Below the pieces are notes generated by a model. It worked only from the letters and a program-made list of their open reading frames with translations. It was not told the DNA's origin and made no database searches. From Streptomyces sp. NBC_01142 (GTDB lineage Bacteria > Actinomycetota > Actinomycetes > Streptomycetales > Streptomycetaceae), in assembly GCF_026341125.1 (NCBI RefSeq), contig NZ_JAPEOR010000002.1, positions 3,031,001 through 3,095,000 on the forward strand: a stretch of DNA of 64,000 nucleotides, given 5' to 3'. Of the stretch, positions 1 to 9,200 are shown in pieces. A program made the translations under genes and the position numbers. Every line of letters starts with the position of its first letter. The first letter of the stretch is position 1.

Positions 1-1827
1 CACGCCGCGCTGACCGGGAGCAACCCGAAGGACGGGGCGGTGGTCGCCACCGCCCCCAAGGACGTCACGCTCACCTTCTCCGAGCAGATCGCCATGGGCG
101 ACAACTCGATCCGGGTCCTCGAACCCAGCGGCAAACGCGCCGACAAGGCCAAGGTCCGTGACCTCGGCACCGGCGGCAAGGTCGTCTACGGCGTCGATCT
201 GCACGCCGGCCTGCCCACCGGCACCTACACCGTGGCCTGGCAGGCCGTCTCCGCCGACAGCCACCCCGTCTCGGGCGCCTTCACCTTCTCCATCGGAGCG
301 CCGTCCAAGACCACCGTCGCCCTGCCCGAGCAGAAGGCCGGCGGAGGCGTGGTCGGCGCCCTCTACGACATCGCGCGCTACGCCTCGTACACCGGCTTCA
401 TCCTGCTCACCGGCGGCGCGGCCTTCGTCCTCGCGTGCTGGCGGCGCGGCGCCTCCGTACGCTCCCTGCAGCGCCTGGTCGTACGGGGCTGGCTGACCCT
501 CACCGCCGCCACCCTCGCGATGCTGCTGCTGCGCACCCCCTACACCGGCTCCGGCTCACTGGCGGACGCCTTCGATCTCGGTGGGCTGAGCGACGTCCTG
601 GAGACCAAGACCGGGGCCGCACTCGTGTCCCGGCTGCTGCTGCTCGGGGCCGCCGCGCTGTTCGTCGCCGTCCTCTTCGGGACGTACGCGAAGCGGGAGG
701 ACGAGACCGAGAAGAATGACCTCACCTTCGGCCTCACCATCGGCGGGACCGTCGTCGCGGCGGGAATCGCCGCAACCTGGGCACTCTCGGAGCATGCTTC
801 GACCGGCATTCAGCCCGGCCTCGCAATGCCCGTGGACGTACTGCATCTGCTGGCCGTGGCGGCCTGGCTCGGCGGTCTGGCGGCACTGCTGACCGCGCTC
901 TACCGGGCGCCGTCGATCGAGCGGGCCGCGGTACGACGGTTCTCCGGGCTCGCGTTCGGCAGCGTCGTGGTCCTCACCGCGACCGGGCTCTACCAGTCCT
1001 GGCGGCAGGTCGGCTCCTGGTCGGCGCTGACCGGGACGTCGTACGGGCAACTGCTGCTGCTCAAGGTGGGCCTGGTCGCCGTCATGGTCGCCGTCGCGTG
1101 GATCTCGCGGCGGTGGACCTCACAGCTGGGGGAAGTGACGGCGGACGAGACCGAGCGGGAACCGGTCACCGTCCCCGAGACGACGGCAGAAGCGACAGAA
1201 GAAACAGAGGCGGCCAAGGCGGCGGGGCCGTCGGAGGCAGCGGCCCCAGGGCGGGCCGCTCAACTCGCGCGCCAGAAGGCCGCGGTAGCGACCGCCCGGA
1301 AGAACAAGGACCGGGAAGCCGACCCCGAGCGTTCCGGACTGCGCCGCTCCGTGCTGGCCGAGGCGGGGGTCGCGGTGGTCCTGCTCGCCGTGACGACCGT
1401 ACTGACGGCCACCGAACCGGGCCGTACCGAAGAAGAGGCGGCCAAGGCGGGCGACGGCAGCCAGGCGGCCGCCTCCGTGCCCGAGGGGCCCACCAAGATC
1501 AAGCTGCCCTTCGACACCGGCGGCCAGAACGGCAAGGGCACCGTACGCCTCAGTCTCGACCCGGCCCGCTCCGGCGCCAACGAGATGGACATCCGGCTCG
1601 ACAGCCCGGACGGAAAGCCGCTGGACGCCGCGGAGGTGAAGGTCGCCTTCACCCTCAAGGCCAAGGAGATCGGCCCGCTGCCGATCGTTCCCGACCGCCT
1701 CGCCAAGGGACACTGGAGCGCGCCCGTGGTCCAGATCCCGATGCCCGGCGACTGGGAGGTCAAGGTGACCGTACGGACCTCCGACATCGACCAGACGACC
1801 ATCGACAAGAACGTGAAGATCGGCTGA
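1..1827 (+). CDS. CopC-CopD fusion copper-handling membrane protein (5' end outside window)
   Basis: The reading frame is open from base 1, so the true start and the signal peptide lie upstream. The first residue seen is the His that begins mature CopC domains (HAALTGSNPKDG), followed by a CopC fold of about 95 residues. Around seven membrane helices of a CopD domain follow, then a charged cytoplasmic stretch rich in Ala/Glu/Lys, one more helix, and an exported C-terminal domain resembling YtkA/FixH. CopC binds periplasmic copper and CopD passes it across the membrane (family knowledge); YcnJ of Bacillus has the same architecture. The gene ends 7 bp before the Dyp peroxidase gene, so the two are probably co-transcribed. 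The family call is firm; the direction of copper movement cannot be read from sequence. Confidence 0.87.
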   Translation, partial: HAALTGSNPKDGAVVATAPKDVTLTFSEQIAMGDNSIRVLEPSGKRADKAKVRDLGTGGKVVYGVDLHAGLPTGTYTVAWQAVSADSHPVSGAFTFSIGAPSKTTVALPEQKAGGGVVGALYDIARYASYTGFILLTGGAAFVLACWRRGASVRSLQRLVVRGWLTLTAATLAMLLLRTPYTGSGSLADAFDLGGLSDVLETKTGAALVSRLLLLGAAALFVAVLFGTYAKREDETEKNDLTFGLTIGGTVVAAGIAATWALSEHASTGIQPGLAMPVDVLHLLAVAAWLGGLAALLTALYRAPSIERAAVRRFSGLAFGSVVVLTATGLYQSWRQVGSWSALTGTSYGQLLLLKVGLVAVMVAVAWISRRWTSQLGEVTADETEREPVTVPETTAEATEETEAAKAAGPSEAAAPGRAAQLARQKAAVATARKNKDREADPERSGLRRSVLAEAGVAVVLLAVTTVLTATEPGRTEEEAAKAGDGSQAAASVPEGPTKIKLPFDTGGQNGKGTVRLSLDPARSGANEMDIRLDSPDGKPLDAAEVKVAFTLKAKEIGPLPIVPDRLAKGHWSAPVVQIPMPGDWEVKVTVRTSDIDQTTIDKNVKIG

Positions 1828-1834
1828 CGTACCC

Positions 1835-3160
1835 GTGAGTGACCGTGCGAGTGATCCCGTGAATGCCGCGGTGAGTGACCCTGCGAATGCCCCTGGGGAT
1901 GCCTGTGGCCGTGTCCCCGGCAATGTCCCCGGGAGTGAAACGGACATCTCCCGGCGACGGCTGCTCGGTACCGTGGGCGCGGCCGGTCTTGTGCTGGGTG
2001 CCGCGGGCGGAGCCGGTGCGTACGCCGCAGCTGCCGACGATGCCCCGACCGCGCTGGCCACGGTCGGCGCGACCGGTATCGCCTTCCACGGCAAGCACCA
2101 GGCAGGCATCACCACACCGCTGCAGGCCCGCGGCCATCTGATCGCCTTCGATCTGGCGCCGGGAGCGGGCCGCAGGGAAGCCGCCGCGCTCATGCGCCGC
2201 TGGTCCGCGCTGGCGGGCGAGCTGATGGCGGGCAGGCCGGCGGGCGACGGCGACGCCGACACGGGCGTCGCGCTGGACGCCGGACCCTCCTCGCTGACCG
2301 TCACCTTCGGCTTCGGCCGCTCCTTCTTCGAACGTACGGCCCTGGTGGCGCAGCGCCCTCCGGAGCTGGACCCGCTGCCGCCCTTCTCCTCCGACCAGCT
2401 GGATGCCAGGCGCAGCAACGGTGATCTATGGGTGCAGATCGGCGCGGACGACGCGCTGGTCGCCTTTCACGCGCTGCGAGCGGTCCAGAAGGCAGCGGGC
2501 GACGCGGCCCGGGTGCGCTGGCAGATGAACGGCTTCAACCGTTCGCCGGGCGTCACCGGAAAACCGATGACCGCGCGCAATCTGATGGGCCAGGTCGACG
2601 GCACCCGCAATCCGAAGCCGTCCGAGCCCGACTTCGACCGGCGGATCTTCGTGCCGTCCGGGACGGAGTACGCGTGGCTGGAGGGGGGCTCGTACGCCGT
2701 CGTACGCCGCATCCGGATGCTCCTCGACGACTGGGAGCAGCTCCCGCTGAAGAAGCAGGAGCTGGTCATCGGCCGGCGCAAGTCCGACGGGGCGCCGCTG
2801 ACCGGCGGCAGCGAGACGACCGAGCTCGCGCTCGACAAGACCGGCCCCGACGGGATGCTGGTCATCCCGGACAACGCCCACGCCCGGATCTCGGCGCCGG
2901 AGCAGAACGGCGGCGCGGCAATGCTGCGGCGGCCGTTCTCCTTCCACGACGGCATAGGTGCGGACGGGACACCGGACGCGGGACTGCTCTTCGTCTGCTG
3001 GCAGGCCGATCCGCTGCGTGGCTTTGTGCCCGTGCAGCGCAAGCTCGACCGGGGGGACGCGTTGTCGCCGTTCATCCGGCACGAGGCGAGCGGACTCTTC
3101 GCGGTGCCGGGCGGGCCCGGGGACGGCGAGTACATGGGTCAGCGGCTGCTGGAGTCGTAA
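1835..3160 (+). CDS. Tat-exported Dyp-type heme peroxidase (EfeB-like)
   Basis: A 441-residue protein with a GTG start 7 bp after the copper gene. The N-terminus is a long polar stretch, then a twin-arginine signal (SRRRLLG followed by an Ala/Gly-rich hydrophobic run ending near AYA), so it folds with heme in the cytoplasm before export. The Dyp signature GxxDG is present as GQVDGTRNP, carrying the distal catalytic Asp. FSFHDG near the C-terminus holds the likely proximal heme His. Dyp peroxidases oxidise dyes, phenols or porphyrins with hydrogen peroxide; exported EfeB types belong to iron uptake. No EfeU or EfeO is visible here, so the link to copper may be the relevant one (inference). Confidence 0.88.
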   Translation: MSDRASDPVNAAVSDPANAPGDACGRVPGNVPGSETDISRRRLLGTVGAAGLVLGAAGGAGAYAAAADDAPTALATVGATGIAFHGKHQAGITTPLQARGHLIAFDLAPGAGRREAAALMRRWSALAGELMAGRPAGDGDADTGVALDAGPSSLTVTFGFGRSFFERTALVAQRPPELDPLPPFSSDQLDARRSNGDLWVQIGADDALVAFHALRAVQKAAGDAARVRWQMNGFNRSPGVTGKPMTARNLMGQVDGTRNPKPSEPDFDRRIFVPSGTEYAWLEGGSYAVVRRIRMLLDDWEQLPLKKQELVIGRRKSDGAPLTGGSETTELALDKTGPDGMLVIPDNAHARISAPEQNGGAAMLRRPFSFHDGIGADGTPDAGLLFVCWQADPLRGFVPVQRKLDRGDALSPFIRHEASGLFAVPGGPGDGEYMGQRLLES

Positions 3161-3191
3161 GGATCCCGGGACCATTGGATCGCGGGCCCAT

Positions 3192-3203
3192 TAGGGTGAC
3201 GGT
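3192..3203 (+). promoter_or_regulatory. Candidate -10 element for leaderless pheA mRNA
   Basis: TAGGGT at 3192-3197 fits the TANNNT -10 consensus of Streptomyces and ends 6 nt before the ATG at 3204. That puts the start of transcription at or next to the start codon. No Shine-Dalgarno sequence precedes the ATG. I see no convincing -35 hexamer at the usual spacing. serS shows the same arrangement. Confidence 0.4.
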
Positions 3204-4139
3204 ATGTCGGCCACGCGCTACACGTATCTCGGTCCTGAGGGCACCTTCACCGAAGCCGCCCTGCGCACGCTTCCGGAAGCCGCCACCCGGGAGCTCGTCC
3301 CGATGGTGTCCGTGCCCGCGGCGCTCGATGCCGTACGCAACGGGGACGCCGCTGCCGCCCTCGTACCGATCGAGAACTCCGTGGAGGGCGGCGTCACCGC
3401 GACCCTCGACGAGCTGGCGTCCGGCGAACCGCTGATGATCTACCGCGAGGTGCTGCTGCCGATCGCCTTCGCACTGCTGGTGCGGCCGGGCACCAAGCTC
3501 TCCGAGGTGAAGACGGTGACCGGGCATCCGGTCGCCCAGCCGCAGGTACGCAACTGGCTGCGCAACAACCTGCCGGACGCGCTCTGGGAGTCGGCCGCGT
3601 CGAACGCGGACGGGGCGCGGCTGGTGCAGGAGGGGCGGTTCGACGCGGCCTTCGCGGGCGAGTTCGCGGCCGCCACCTACGGGCTGGAACCGCTGGTCAC
3701 CGAGATCCATGACGCGGAGAACGCGGAGACGCGCTTCGTGCTGGTGGGCCGGCATGCCAGGCCTGCGGCACCGACCGGCGCGGACAAGACGTCCGTGGTC
3801 ATCTGGCTGGGCGACGACCACCCCGGTGCGCTGCTCGAGCTGCTCCAGGAATTCGCGGTGCGCGGGGTCAACCTGATGCTGATCCAGTCCCGGCCGACCG
3901 GTGCGGGGATCGGGAACTACTGCTTCGCGGTGGACGCCGAGGGCCATATCTCGGACCGGCGTGTGGGCGAGGCGCTGATGGGGCTGAAGCGGATCTGCCC
4001 GAAGGTGCGCTTCCTCGGTTCGTATCCGCGGGCCGGGGTGGCTGTGGAGGACGTACGGGTGCTGCGCGCGGGGACGTCGGACGCGGAGTTCACTGCGGCG
4101 TCGGACTGGCTGGCGCGCTGCCAGGACGGCCGGGCCTGA
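3204..4139 (+). CDS. pheA: Prephenate dehydratase
   Basis: A 311-residue monofunctional prephenate dehydratase, which converts prephenate to phenylpyruvate in phenylalanine synthesis. The N-terminal catalytic part begins YLGPEGTFTE and carries the conserved catalytic TRF (ENAETRFVLVG, near residue 175). The C-terminal ACT domain (from about residue 195, VVIWLGDDHPGALLELLQ) would bind Phe for feedback inhibition; its usual ESRP motif reads QSRPT here. No chorismate mutase domain is fused. The length is normal. A -10 hexamer 6 nt before the ATG suggests a leaderless transcript. The stop codon falls inside the first unit of a degenerate repeat array. Confidence 0.95.
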   Translation: MSATRYTYLGPEGTFTEAALRTLPEAATRELVPMVSVPAALDAVRNGDAAAALVPIENSVEGGVTATLDELASGEPLMIYREVLLPIAFALLVRPGTKLSEVKTVTGHPVAQPQVRNWLRNNLPDALWESAASNADGARLVQEGRFDAAFAGEFAAATYGLEPLVTEIHDAENAETRFVLVGRHARPAAPTGADKTSVVIWLGDDHPGALLELLQEFAVRGVNLMLIQSRPTGAGIGNYCFAVDAEGHISDRRVGEALMGLKRICPKVRFLGSYPRAGVAVEDVRVLRAGTSDAEFTAASDWLARCQDGRA

Positions 4140-4302
4140 GCGGCCGGTTCCCGGGCCCTGACCTCAGAGGTTCATGGCCTCAGGGGCTCTGACCTCAGGG
4201 GTCCGGGCCTGAGCGGTTTCCGGGGGCCATGGCCTCAAGATCCCGGCCCGAGTCGTCTCCGGGGCCCTGCCCTCAGGGATCCCGGCCTGAGCGGTCCCCG
4301 GG
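4130..4302. repeat. Degenerate ~39-bp tandem repeats after pheA
   Basis: Five imperfect units are visible. The clearest begin at 4203, 4242 and 4281 (39-bp period), each opening CCGGGCCTGAGCGG or a close variant and continuing with CCGGGG...CCTCA. The first unit starts in the last codons of pheA and includes its stop codon. The units contain short GC-rich dyads (CCGGG...CCCGG) and may fold into hairpins that end pheA transcription. No reading frame runs through them convincingly. Confidence 0.6.
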
Positions 4303-4369
4303 TCGGCGCCGGTCGGTCCTCGGTCGGCTTTGAGCCCTCTCCCGAGAAGGTCCTACCTGCAGATTTTCA

Positions 4370-4681
4370 TTGTCCACAGAACTTATCCACAGGCGCCCAG
4401 GCCGACCTGGGGACAAGTCGACAACGTAATCCGACATGGTCGACAAATCTGCTCACTCGCCCTACTTCCTTCCACAGGACGGCAGGCCGCCCCGTGTCAC
4501 CTCAATTCCATTGATCAACTCTTTAGAGCGAGGAATTCCCACCCGAATGAGTGTGTGGGGTGGGTTTGGGGCGGGAATCCTTCGGCCCGCACACGACTTT
4601 CGGAACGATCACTTCCGTAGTCCACAGATCTTCCACACAGCCTGTGGATAACTTTCCATCAACCCGCATCCCTGTGGACAA
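4370..4681. promoter_or_regulatory. DnaA-box cluster in the pheA-serS gap
   Basis: The 758-bp gap 4140-4897 holds four strong DnaA boxes: TTGTCCACA (4370-4378) and TTATCCACA (4383-4391) on the plus strand, only 4 bp apart, and TGTGGATAA (4643-4651) and TGTGGACAA (4673-4681) on the minus strand. A weaker TAGTCCACA lies at 4618-4626. The two outer pairs face each other across about 250 bp of relatively AT-rich DNA. High-affinity DnaA clusters outside oriC, named H24, H69 and D78, are known from the S. coelicolor oriC region and titrate DnaA; whether this is one of them is inference. I find no gene in the gap. Confidence 0.8.
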
Positions 4682-4865
4682 GAGAGGCTCAGACCCCGGC
4701 CCCCGCAAGGGCGGCGGGCGGAAGCGGGTCAATACAGACCGCGGCCGAGTGCTCCATTTCGGCGATTGGCGTTGCGTTTATTGACGCTCACTCCGCTGAT
4801 TTACCGGCACGTTTCTTAATTCCGGCAATTCGGGCAAATCGACACGCAAGGCTATATCGGGTGGG

Positions 4866-4897
4866 TTGACACGAGTGGGCACCGGTAGCCTGGTGGG
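4866..4897 (+). promoter_or_regulatory. Candidate promoter for leaderless serS mRNA
   Basis: TAGCCT (4886-4891) matches TANNNT and ends 6 nt before the GTG start at 4898. TTGACA lies at 4866-4871, but the spacer is only 14 nt, so it may not act as the -35 element. There is no clear Shine-Dalgarno sequence at the usual distance, so a leaderless transcript is likely. Confidence 0.42.
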
Positions 4898-6175
4898 GTG
4901 ATTGACCTTCGCCTGCTCCGTGAGGACCCCGACCGTGTTCGCGCCTCCCAGCGCGCCCGTGGAGAGGACGTCGCCCTCGTCGACGCCCTGCTCTTGGCCG
5001 ATGAGCGGCGCAGGTCGTCCGGCCTCCGCTTCGACGAGCTGCGTTCCGAGCAGAAGTCGCTCGGCAAACTCATTCCCAAGGCGTCTCCCGAAGAGCGCGC
5101 CGAGCTGCTGAAGAAGGCCGAGCAGCTGAAGACAGACGTCAAGGCGGCCGACGCCGCCCAGGACGAGGCCGACGAGGAGACCAAGCGTCTGCTGCTCCAG
5201 CTCGGGAACATCGTCCACGAAGACGTCCCGGTCGGCGGCGAGGAGGACTTCGTCGTCCTGGAGACGCACGGCACGATCCGCGACTTCGGAGCCGAAGGCT
5301 TCGCGCCCAAGGACCACCTGGAGCTCGGCGAGGCGCTCGGCGCCATCGACGTCGAGCGCGGCGCCAAGGTGTCGGGCTCGCGCTTCTACTACCTGACGGG
5401 CGTCGGCGCGCTGCTCGAGCTGGCACTGGTCAACGCGGCCATCGCGCAGGCCACCGAGGCCGGCTTCATCCCGATGCTCACGCCCGCGCTGGTCCGCCCG
5501 CGCGCCATGGAGGGCACCGGCTTCCTCGGCCAGGCCTCCGAGAACGTGTACCACCTGGAGAAGGACGACTACTACCTGGTCGGCACCTCCGAGGTCCCGC
5601 TCGCCGCGTACCACATGGACGAGATCATCGATGCCGACAAGCTGCCGCTGCGGTACGCCGGCTTCTCGCCGTGCTTCCGCCGCGAGGCGGGGACGTACGG
5701 CAAGGACACCCGGGGCATCTTCCGGGTCCACCAGTTCGACAAGGTCGAGATGTTCTCGTACGTCGCGCCCGAGGACGCCGAGGACGAGCACAAGCGTCTC
5801 CTGGACTGGGAGAAGCAGTGGCTGACCGGCCTCGAGCTGCCCTTCCAGGTGATCGATGTGGCCACCGGCGACCTGGGTGCCTCGGCGTCGCGCAAGTACG
5901 ACTGCGAGGCGTGGATCCCGACCCAGGGCAAGTACCGCGAGCTGACCTCCGCCTCGAACTGCAACAGCTTCCAGGCGCGCCGCCTCTCCGTCCGGATGCG
6001 CGACGGCAAGAAGGTGCAGCCGCTGTCGACGCTGAACGGCACGCTCTGCGCCGTACCGCGCACGATCGTGGCGATCCTGGAGAACCACCAGCTGGCGGAC
6101 GGTTCGGTGCGGGTGCCCGAGATGCTGCGTCCGTACCTGGGAGGACGAGAGATCCTGGAGCCGATCGCCAAGTGA
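4898..6175 (+). CDS. serS: Seryl-tRNA synthetase
   Basis: A 425-residue class II synthetase of normal length that charges tRNA-Ser. The N-terminal ~105 residues are the charged antiparallel coiled-coil arm that grips the long variable arm of tRNA-Ser. Motif 1 lies around [20 protein letters not shown], motif 2 is [17 protein letters not shown] with the ATP-binding Arg residues, and motif 3 is near [16 protein letters not shown]. The start is GTG, probably leaderless. The stop TGA overlaps the GTG of the next gene by 4 bp, so the two are translationally coupled. A tRNA-Ser gene lies about 0.9 kb downstream on the other strand. Confidence 0.97.
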   Translation: MIDLRLLREDPDRVRASQRARGEDVALVDALLLADERRRSSGLRFDELRSEQKSLGKLIPKASPEERAELLKKAEQLKTDVKAADAAQDEADEETKRLLLQLGNIVHEDVPVGGEEDFVVLETHGTIRDFGAEGFAPKDHLELGEALGAIDVERGAKVSGSRFYYLTGVGALLELALVNAAIAQATEAGFIPMLTPALVRPRAMEGTGFLGQASENVYHLEKDDYYLVGTSEVPLAAYHMDEIIDADKLPLRYAGFSPCFRREAGTYGKDTRGIFRVHQFDKVEMFSYVAPEDAEDEHKRLLDWEKQWLTGLELPFQVIDVATGDLGASASRKYDCEAWIPTQGKYRELTSASNCNSFQARRLSVRMRDGKKVQPLSTLNGTLCAVPRTIVAILENHQLADGSVRVPEMLRPYLGGREILEPIAK

Positions 6176-6984
6176 GCCCGGCACCGTTCCCGTACAAGCT
6201 CGTCGCGACCGACCTCGACGGCACGCTGCTGCGTGGCGACGACACCGTCTCGGAGCGCACCCGTGACGCGCTCGCCGCGGCCACCGCGGCGGGTGCGGCG
6301 CACATCATCGTCACCGGACGGGCCGTGCCGTGGACCCGGCACATCCTGGACGACCTGGGGTACGACGGCCTCGCCGTCTGCGGCCAGGGCGCGCAGGTCT
6401 ACCACGCCGGTGAGCACCGGCTGCTGACCTCCGTGACGCTGGACCGGCAGTTGGCCGGGCTCGCGCTCTCCAAGATCGAGGCGGAGATCGGCCCGCTGGC
6501 GCTGGCCGCGAGCCGCGACGGACTCGACGGCGAGGTACTGGTCAGCGCCGGCTACCGGGTGCAGGAGGGCCCGCTGCCGGTGGTGGTGTTCGAGGACCCG
6601 TCCGAGCTGTGGTCCGCCCCGCTGAACAAGGTCTACATCCAGCATCCGGGGCTCGACGACGACGAGCTGGCCAAGGTGGCCAGGGCGACGGTCGGCAGCC
6701 TGGTGGACGTCGTGATGGCAGGTGCGGGCGTGGTGGAGATCCTGCCGCTGGGTCTGAGCAAGGCGACGGGGCTCTCGCTGGCGGCGCGGCGGCTGGGGCT
6801 GCGGGCCTCCGACACGATCGCCTTCGGTGACATGCCGAACGACATCCCGATGTTCGGCTGGGCGGCGCACGGTGTGGCGATGGCCAATGCGCACGACGAA
6901 CTGAAGGCTGTGGCGCACGAGATCACGGCGTCGAACGAACACGACGGCATCGCGGTGGTGCTGGAGCAGTTGCTGAACGGCTGA
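6172..6984 (+). CDS. Cof-type HAD phosphatase
   Basis: A 270-residue HAD hydrolase with the C2-type cap seen in Cof/YidA proteins. The motifs are DLDGTLL (nucleophile Asp and general acid), TGR (motif II), the Lys of LGLSKATGL (motif III) and FGDMPND (motif IV, Mg-binding acids). The GTG start at 6172 overlaps the serS stop codon by 4 bp, hence a two-gene operon. Members of this group hydrolyse sugar phosphates, flavin or pyridoxal phosphates; the substrate cannot be told from sequence. A clear paralogue with the same motifs lies at 18174-19034. Confidence 0.9.
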   Translation: MSPAPFPYKLVATDLDGTLLRGDDTVSERTRDALAAATAAGAAHIIVTGRAVPWTRHILDDLGYDGLAVCGQGAQVYHAGEHRLLTSVTLDRQLAGLALSKIEAEIGPLALAASRDGLDGEVLVSAGYRVQEGPLPVVVFEDPSELWSAPLNKVYIQHPGLDDDELAKVARATVGSLVDVVMAGAGVVEILPLGLSKATGLSLAARRLGLRASDTIAFGDMPNDIPMFGWAAHGVAMANAHDELKAVAHEITASNEHDGIAVVLEQLLNG

Positions 6985-7046
6985 CCCCGTGGTGGGCAGC
7001 CGTTCCGCGGGGCGGAACCGACGGGCGCAAGCCCCATCCGGTCCGG

Positions 7047-7135
<89 letters not shown>

Positions 7136-7551
7136 GGGAGGGGGCGGCCCGCGCAGATGCGCGCTCGAAGCGGCCGCCCCCCCGGGCAACTGCCTGTGGG
7201 CGGCTCTGCGGAGTGGTCCGTGGCTACTCCGCTGCCTGCCCGGCGCTGCCCTGCTGGGAGCTCGACGGACTCGTACTCGTACTCTCGGTCATCGCCGCGC
7301 TCCTCTCCCGGTCGGTGGCACCGGCAACTCGCACTGGCGTGCTCCGGCTCAACCACTGTCCCTCGTACGGCGGTTGCGTGCCACTGGTTTTCGGCTGCAC
7401 GACATGTCCTGACATCGAGCGGTGGGTGATCCCGACGGGTGATCCCACCGAGGACCGCCGGACCCGCGGGCTCGCGGGCTCGCGGCCAAAGGGTCGGCCC
7501 CCGCCCACCGGGCAGGGGCCGACCGGCACCGCAGCGCAGAGATCCTCCGCC
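7136..7551. other. 416-bp gap between ABC operon and tRNA-Ser
   Basis: It holds a strong hairpin next to the ABC operon (7492-7524) and otherwise no gene that I recognise. A 22-codon minus-strand frame at 7224-7292 (MTESTSTSPSSSQQGSAGQ...) has a good Shine-Dalgarno (GAGAGGAG) 8 nt before its ATG and ends 88 bp before the tRNA. It could be a small leader peptide or chance. Confidence 0.35.
7492..7524 (-). terminator. Hairpin terminator after the ABC transporter operon
   Basis: GGTCGGCCCCCGCCC (7492-7506) and its complement at 7510-7524 form a 15-bp stem with one mismatch and a 3-nt loop. It lies 27 bp beyond the stop codon of the last ABC permease gene. No U-tract follows, as is common in Streptomyces. 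Confidence 0.7.
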
Positions 7552-8280
7552 TCACTCCTCGCCGGCGAGCTTCAGCACCCTCAGCTTCTGGCCCGCGTAC
7601 CAGGTCGCCACCACCGTGACGCCCGCCAGCAGCGCCACCGCCAGCGGCAGACCCACGTCCGAACCGATGAGGCCCTCTCCGGCGATCCGCTCGGCGAGCG
7701 ACAGCGACCACTGCTGGACGCTCAGCGTGCGCGCCCCCGGCACCAGGCTGCCGAACAGCGTCTCCCACACCAGGGCGTAGACGAGTCCGATCACCACCGC
7801 ATGCCTGCTGACCGTCCCGAGCAGCAGGAACAGCGCGCTGTACGCGATCGAGGCGACCAGCGCCGCCACCGTGTACGCGATCGCGACCTGCTGCCCGTTG
7901 CCGTTGAGAATGAATCCGGCGATGAACGTGGGCACCGCCGAGAAGGCCATCGTCACGGCGATCGCGACGATCAGTTTGGTGAAGATGATGGTCGGCCGCT
8001 TCACCGGCTTGGCCAGCAGATAGACGATCGAACCGTCGTCGATCTCGGGACCGATCGAACCGGTGCCCGCGATCACGCCGATCAGCGGCACCATCGTGGC
8101 GATGGCGAACCCGCCCAGGACATCGGCGGCGACCTGGTCGTCCACGCCGTTGAAGGCCCGTACCGCCACCGCGATGAGCAGCAGCAGACCGGGCAGTACG
8201 AACAGGATCGCGGCCCGGCGCCTGCCGAGCACGGCCCGATAGGTGAGCCGGGCGACTGTGGGGTTGTACATGGACGTCAC
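7552..8280 (-). CDS. ABC-2 type transporter permease (second pair)
   Basis: A 242-residue membrane protein with about six hydrophobic segments, for example AAILFVLPGLLLLIAVAVR near the N-terminus and LVASIAYSALFLLLGTV in the middle. It has no nucleotide-binding motif. It is the last gene of a four-gene operon and follows its ATPase by 8 bp, so the two presumably form one exporter. ABC-2 permeases commonly export drugs, polymers or peptides; the substrate here is unknown. A strong hairpin follows the stop codon. Confidence 0.87.
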   Translation of the reverse strand: MTSMYNPTVARLTYRAVLGRRRAAILFVLPGLLLLIAVAVRAFNGVDDQVAADVLGGFAIATMVPLIGVIAGTGSIGPEIDDGSIVYLLAKPVKRPTIIFTKLIVAIAVTMAFSAVPTFIAGFILNGNGQQVAIAYTVAALVASIAYSALFLLLGTVSRHAVVIGLVYALVWETLFGSLVPGARTLSVQQWSLSLAERIAGEGLIGSDVGLPLAVALLAGVTVVATWYAGQKLRVLKLAGEE

Positions 8281-8288
8281 AGCTCCTT

Positions 8289-9200
8289 TCAGGCCGCTAC
8301 GAGGTAGGAGAAGACCGACTCGAGGGACTCGTCCGAGGGCGAGACCGTGAGCAGCCGGATGGAGTGCTCACGGGCGACCCGCGGCAGCAGCTCGGTGAAC
8401 CGGCCGAAGTCGACCGCCTGGATGCGCAGCGCGCCCTCGGCCAGGTCGACCTCGATGCCGGCCGTCGACGGGTCGGCGATCAGGGCAGCGGCGAGCGCCC
8501 GGTCGTCGCTGGACCGTACGAGATAGCGGTGCGGCCGGTCCGTCATCAGCCGGCGGATCTTTCGGAAGTCGCCGGAGGCGGCATGCCGCCCGGCCACGAT
8601 CACCTCGATGTGGGAGGCGAGCTGTTCGACCTCCTCCAGGATGTGGGAGGAGAACAGCACGGTGCGGCCCTCCGCGCCCATCCGCCGCAACAGATCCATC
8701 AGTTGCATGCGCTGGCGCGGGTCCATGCCGTTGAAGGGCTCGTCGAGCAGCAGCACGGACGGCTCGTGGACGAGGGCCGAGGCCATCTTCACGCGCTGCC
8801 TCATGCCCTTGCTGTACGTCGCGATCTTGCGGTCCTGCGCGTACTCCATCTCCACGGTGGCCAGGGCGCGCTGGGCCTCCTCTTTACCGAGGTCGTGCAG
8901 TTCGGCGTTGGCCACGACGAATTCGCGGCCGGTGAGGAAGTCGTACATCGCTTCCCGCTCCGGTACGACGCCGATCTGCCGGTAGACCGACTCGTTGCGC
9001 CAGATCTGCTGCCCGTCGAGGGTCACAGTGCCGGTGGAGGGGGCGAGGAAGCCGCCCATCATGTTGATCAGGGTGGACTTGCCCGCGCCGTTCGGGCCGA
9101 GCAGCCCGGTGACGCCCGGGCCGATCGTCATGGTCACGTCGTTGACGGCCACGACGTTTCCGAACCACCGTGAGGCGTGCTCGATGTTGATGATGGTCAC
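8289..9200 (-). CDS. ABC transporter ATP-binding protein (second pair)
   Basis: A 303-residue ATPase. It has Walker A GPNGAGKSTL (near residue 42), signature SKGMRQRVKMASAL and Walker B VLLLDEPFNGMDP. The C-terminal ~80 residues beyond the ATPase core are the extension usual in DrrA/CcmA-like exporters. GTG at 9200 is chosen because it overlaps the stop codon of the upstream permease by 4 bp and begins directly at TIINIEHASRWFG; a longer upstream frame exists, but it only shadows the permease gene. It energises the permease encoded at 7552-8280. Confidence 0.9.
   Translation of the reverse strand: MTIINIEHASRWFGNVVAVNDVTMTIGPGVTGLLGPNGAGKSTLINMMGGFLAPSTGTVTLDGQQIWRNESVYRQIGVVPEREAMYDFLTGREFVVANAELHDLGKEEAQRALATVEMEYAQDRKIATYSKGMRQRVKMASALVHEPSVLLLDEPFNGMDPRQRMQLMDLLRRMGAEGRTVLFSSHILEEVEQLASHIEVIVAGRHAASGDFRKIRRLMTDRPHRYLVRSSDDRALAAALIADPSTAGIEVDLAEGALRIQAVDFGRFTELLPRVAREHSIRLLTVSPSDESLESVFSYLVAA

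Noticed and set aside
4370..4681. oriC itself
   Set aside because: Only about five boxes and no dnaA or dnaN flank; Streptomyces oriC has many more boxes between those genes.
5572..6942. Long minus-strand frame opposite serS and the HAD gene
   Set aside because: Antisense shadow of two firm genes.
7213..8307. 364-codon plus-strand frame opposite the ABC permease
   Set aside because: Arg/Gln/His-rich shadow frame; permease on the other strand has clear membrane helices.
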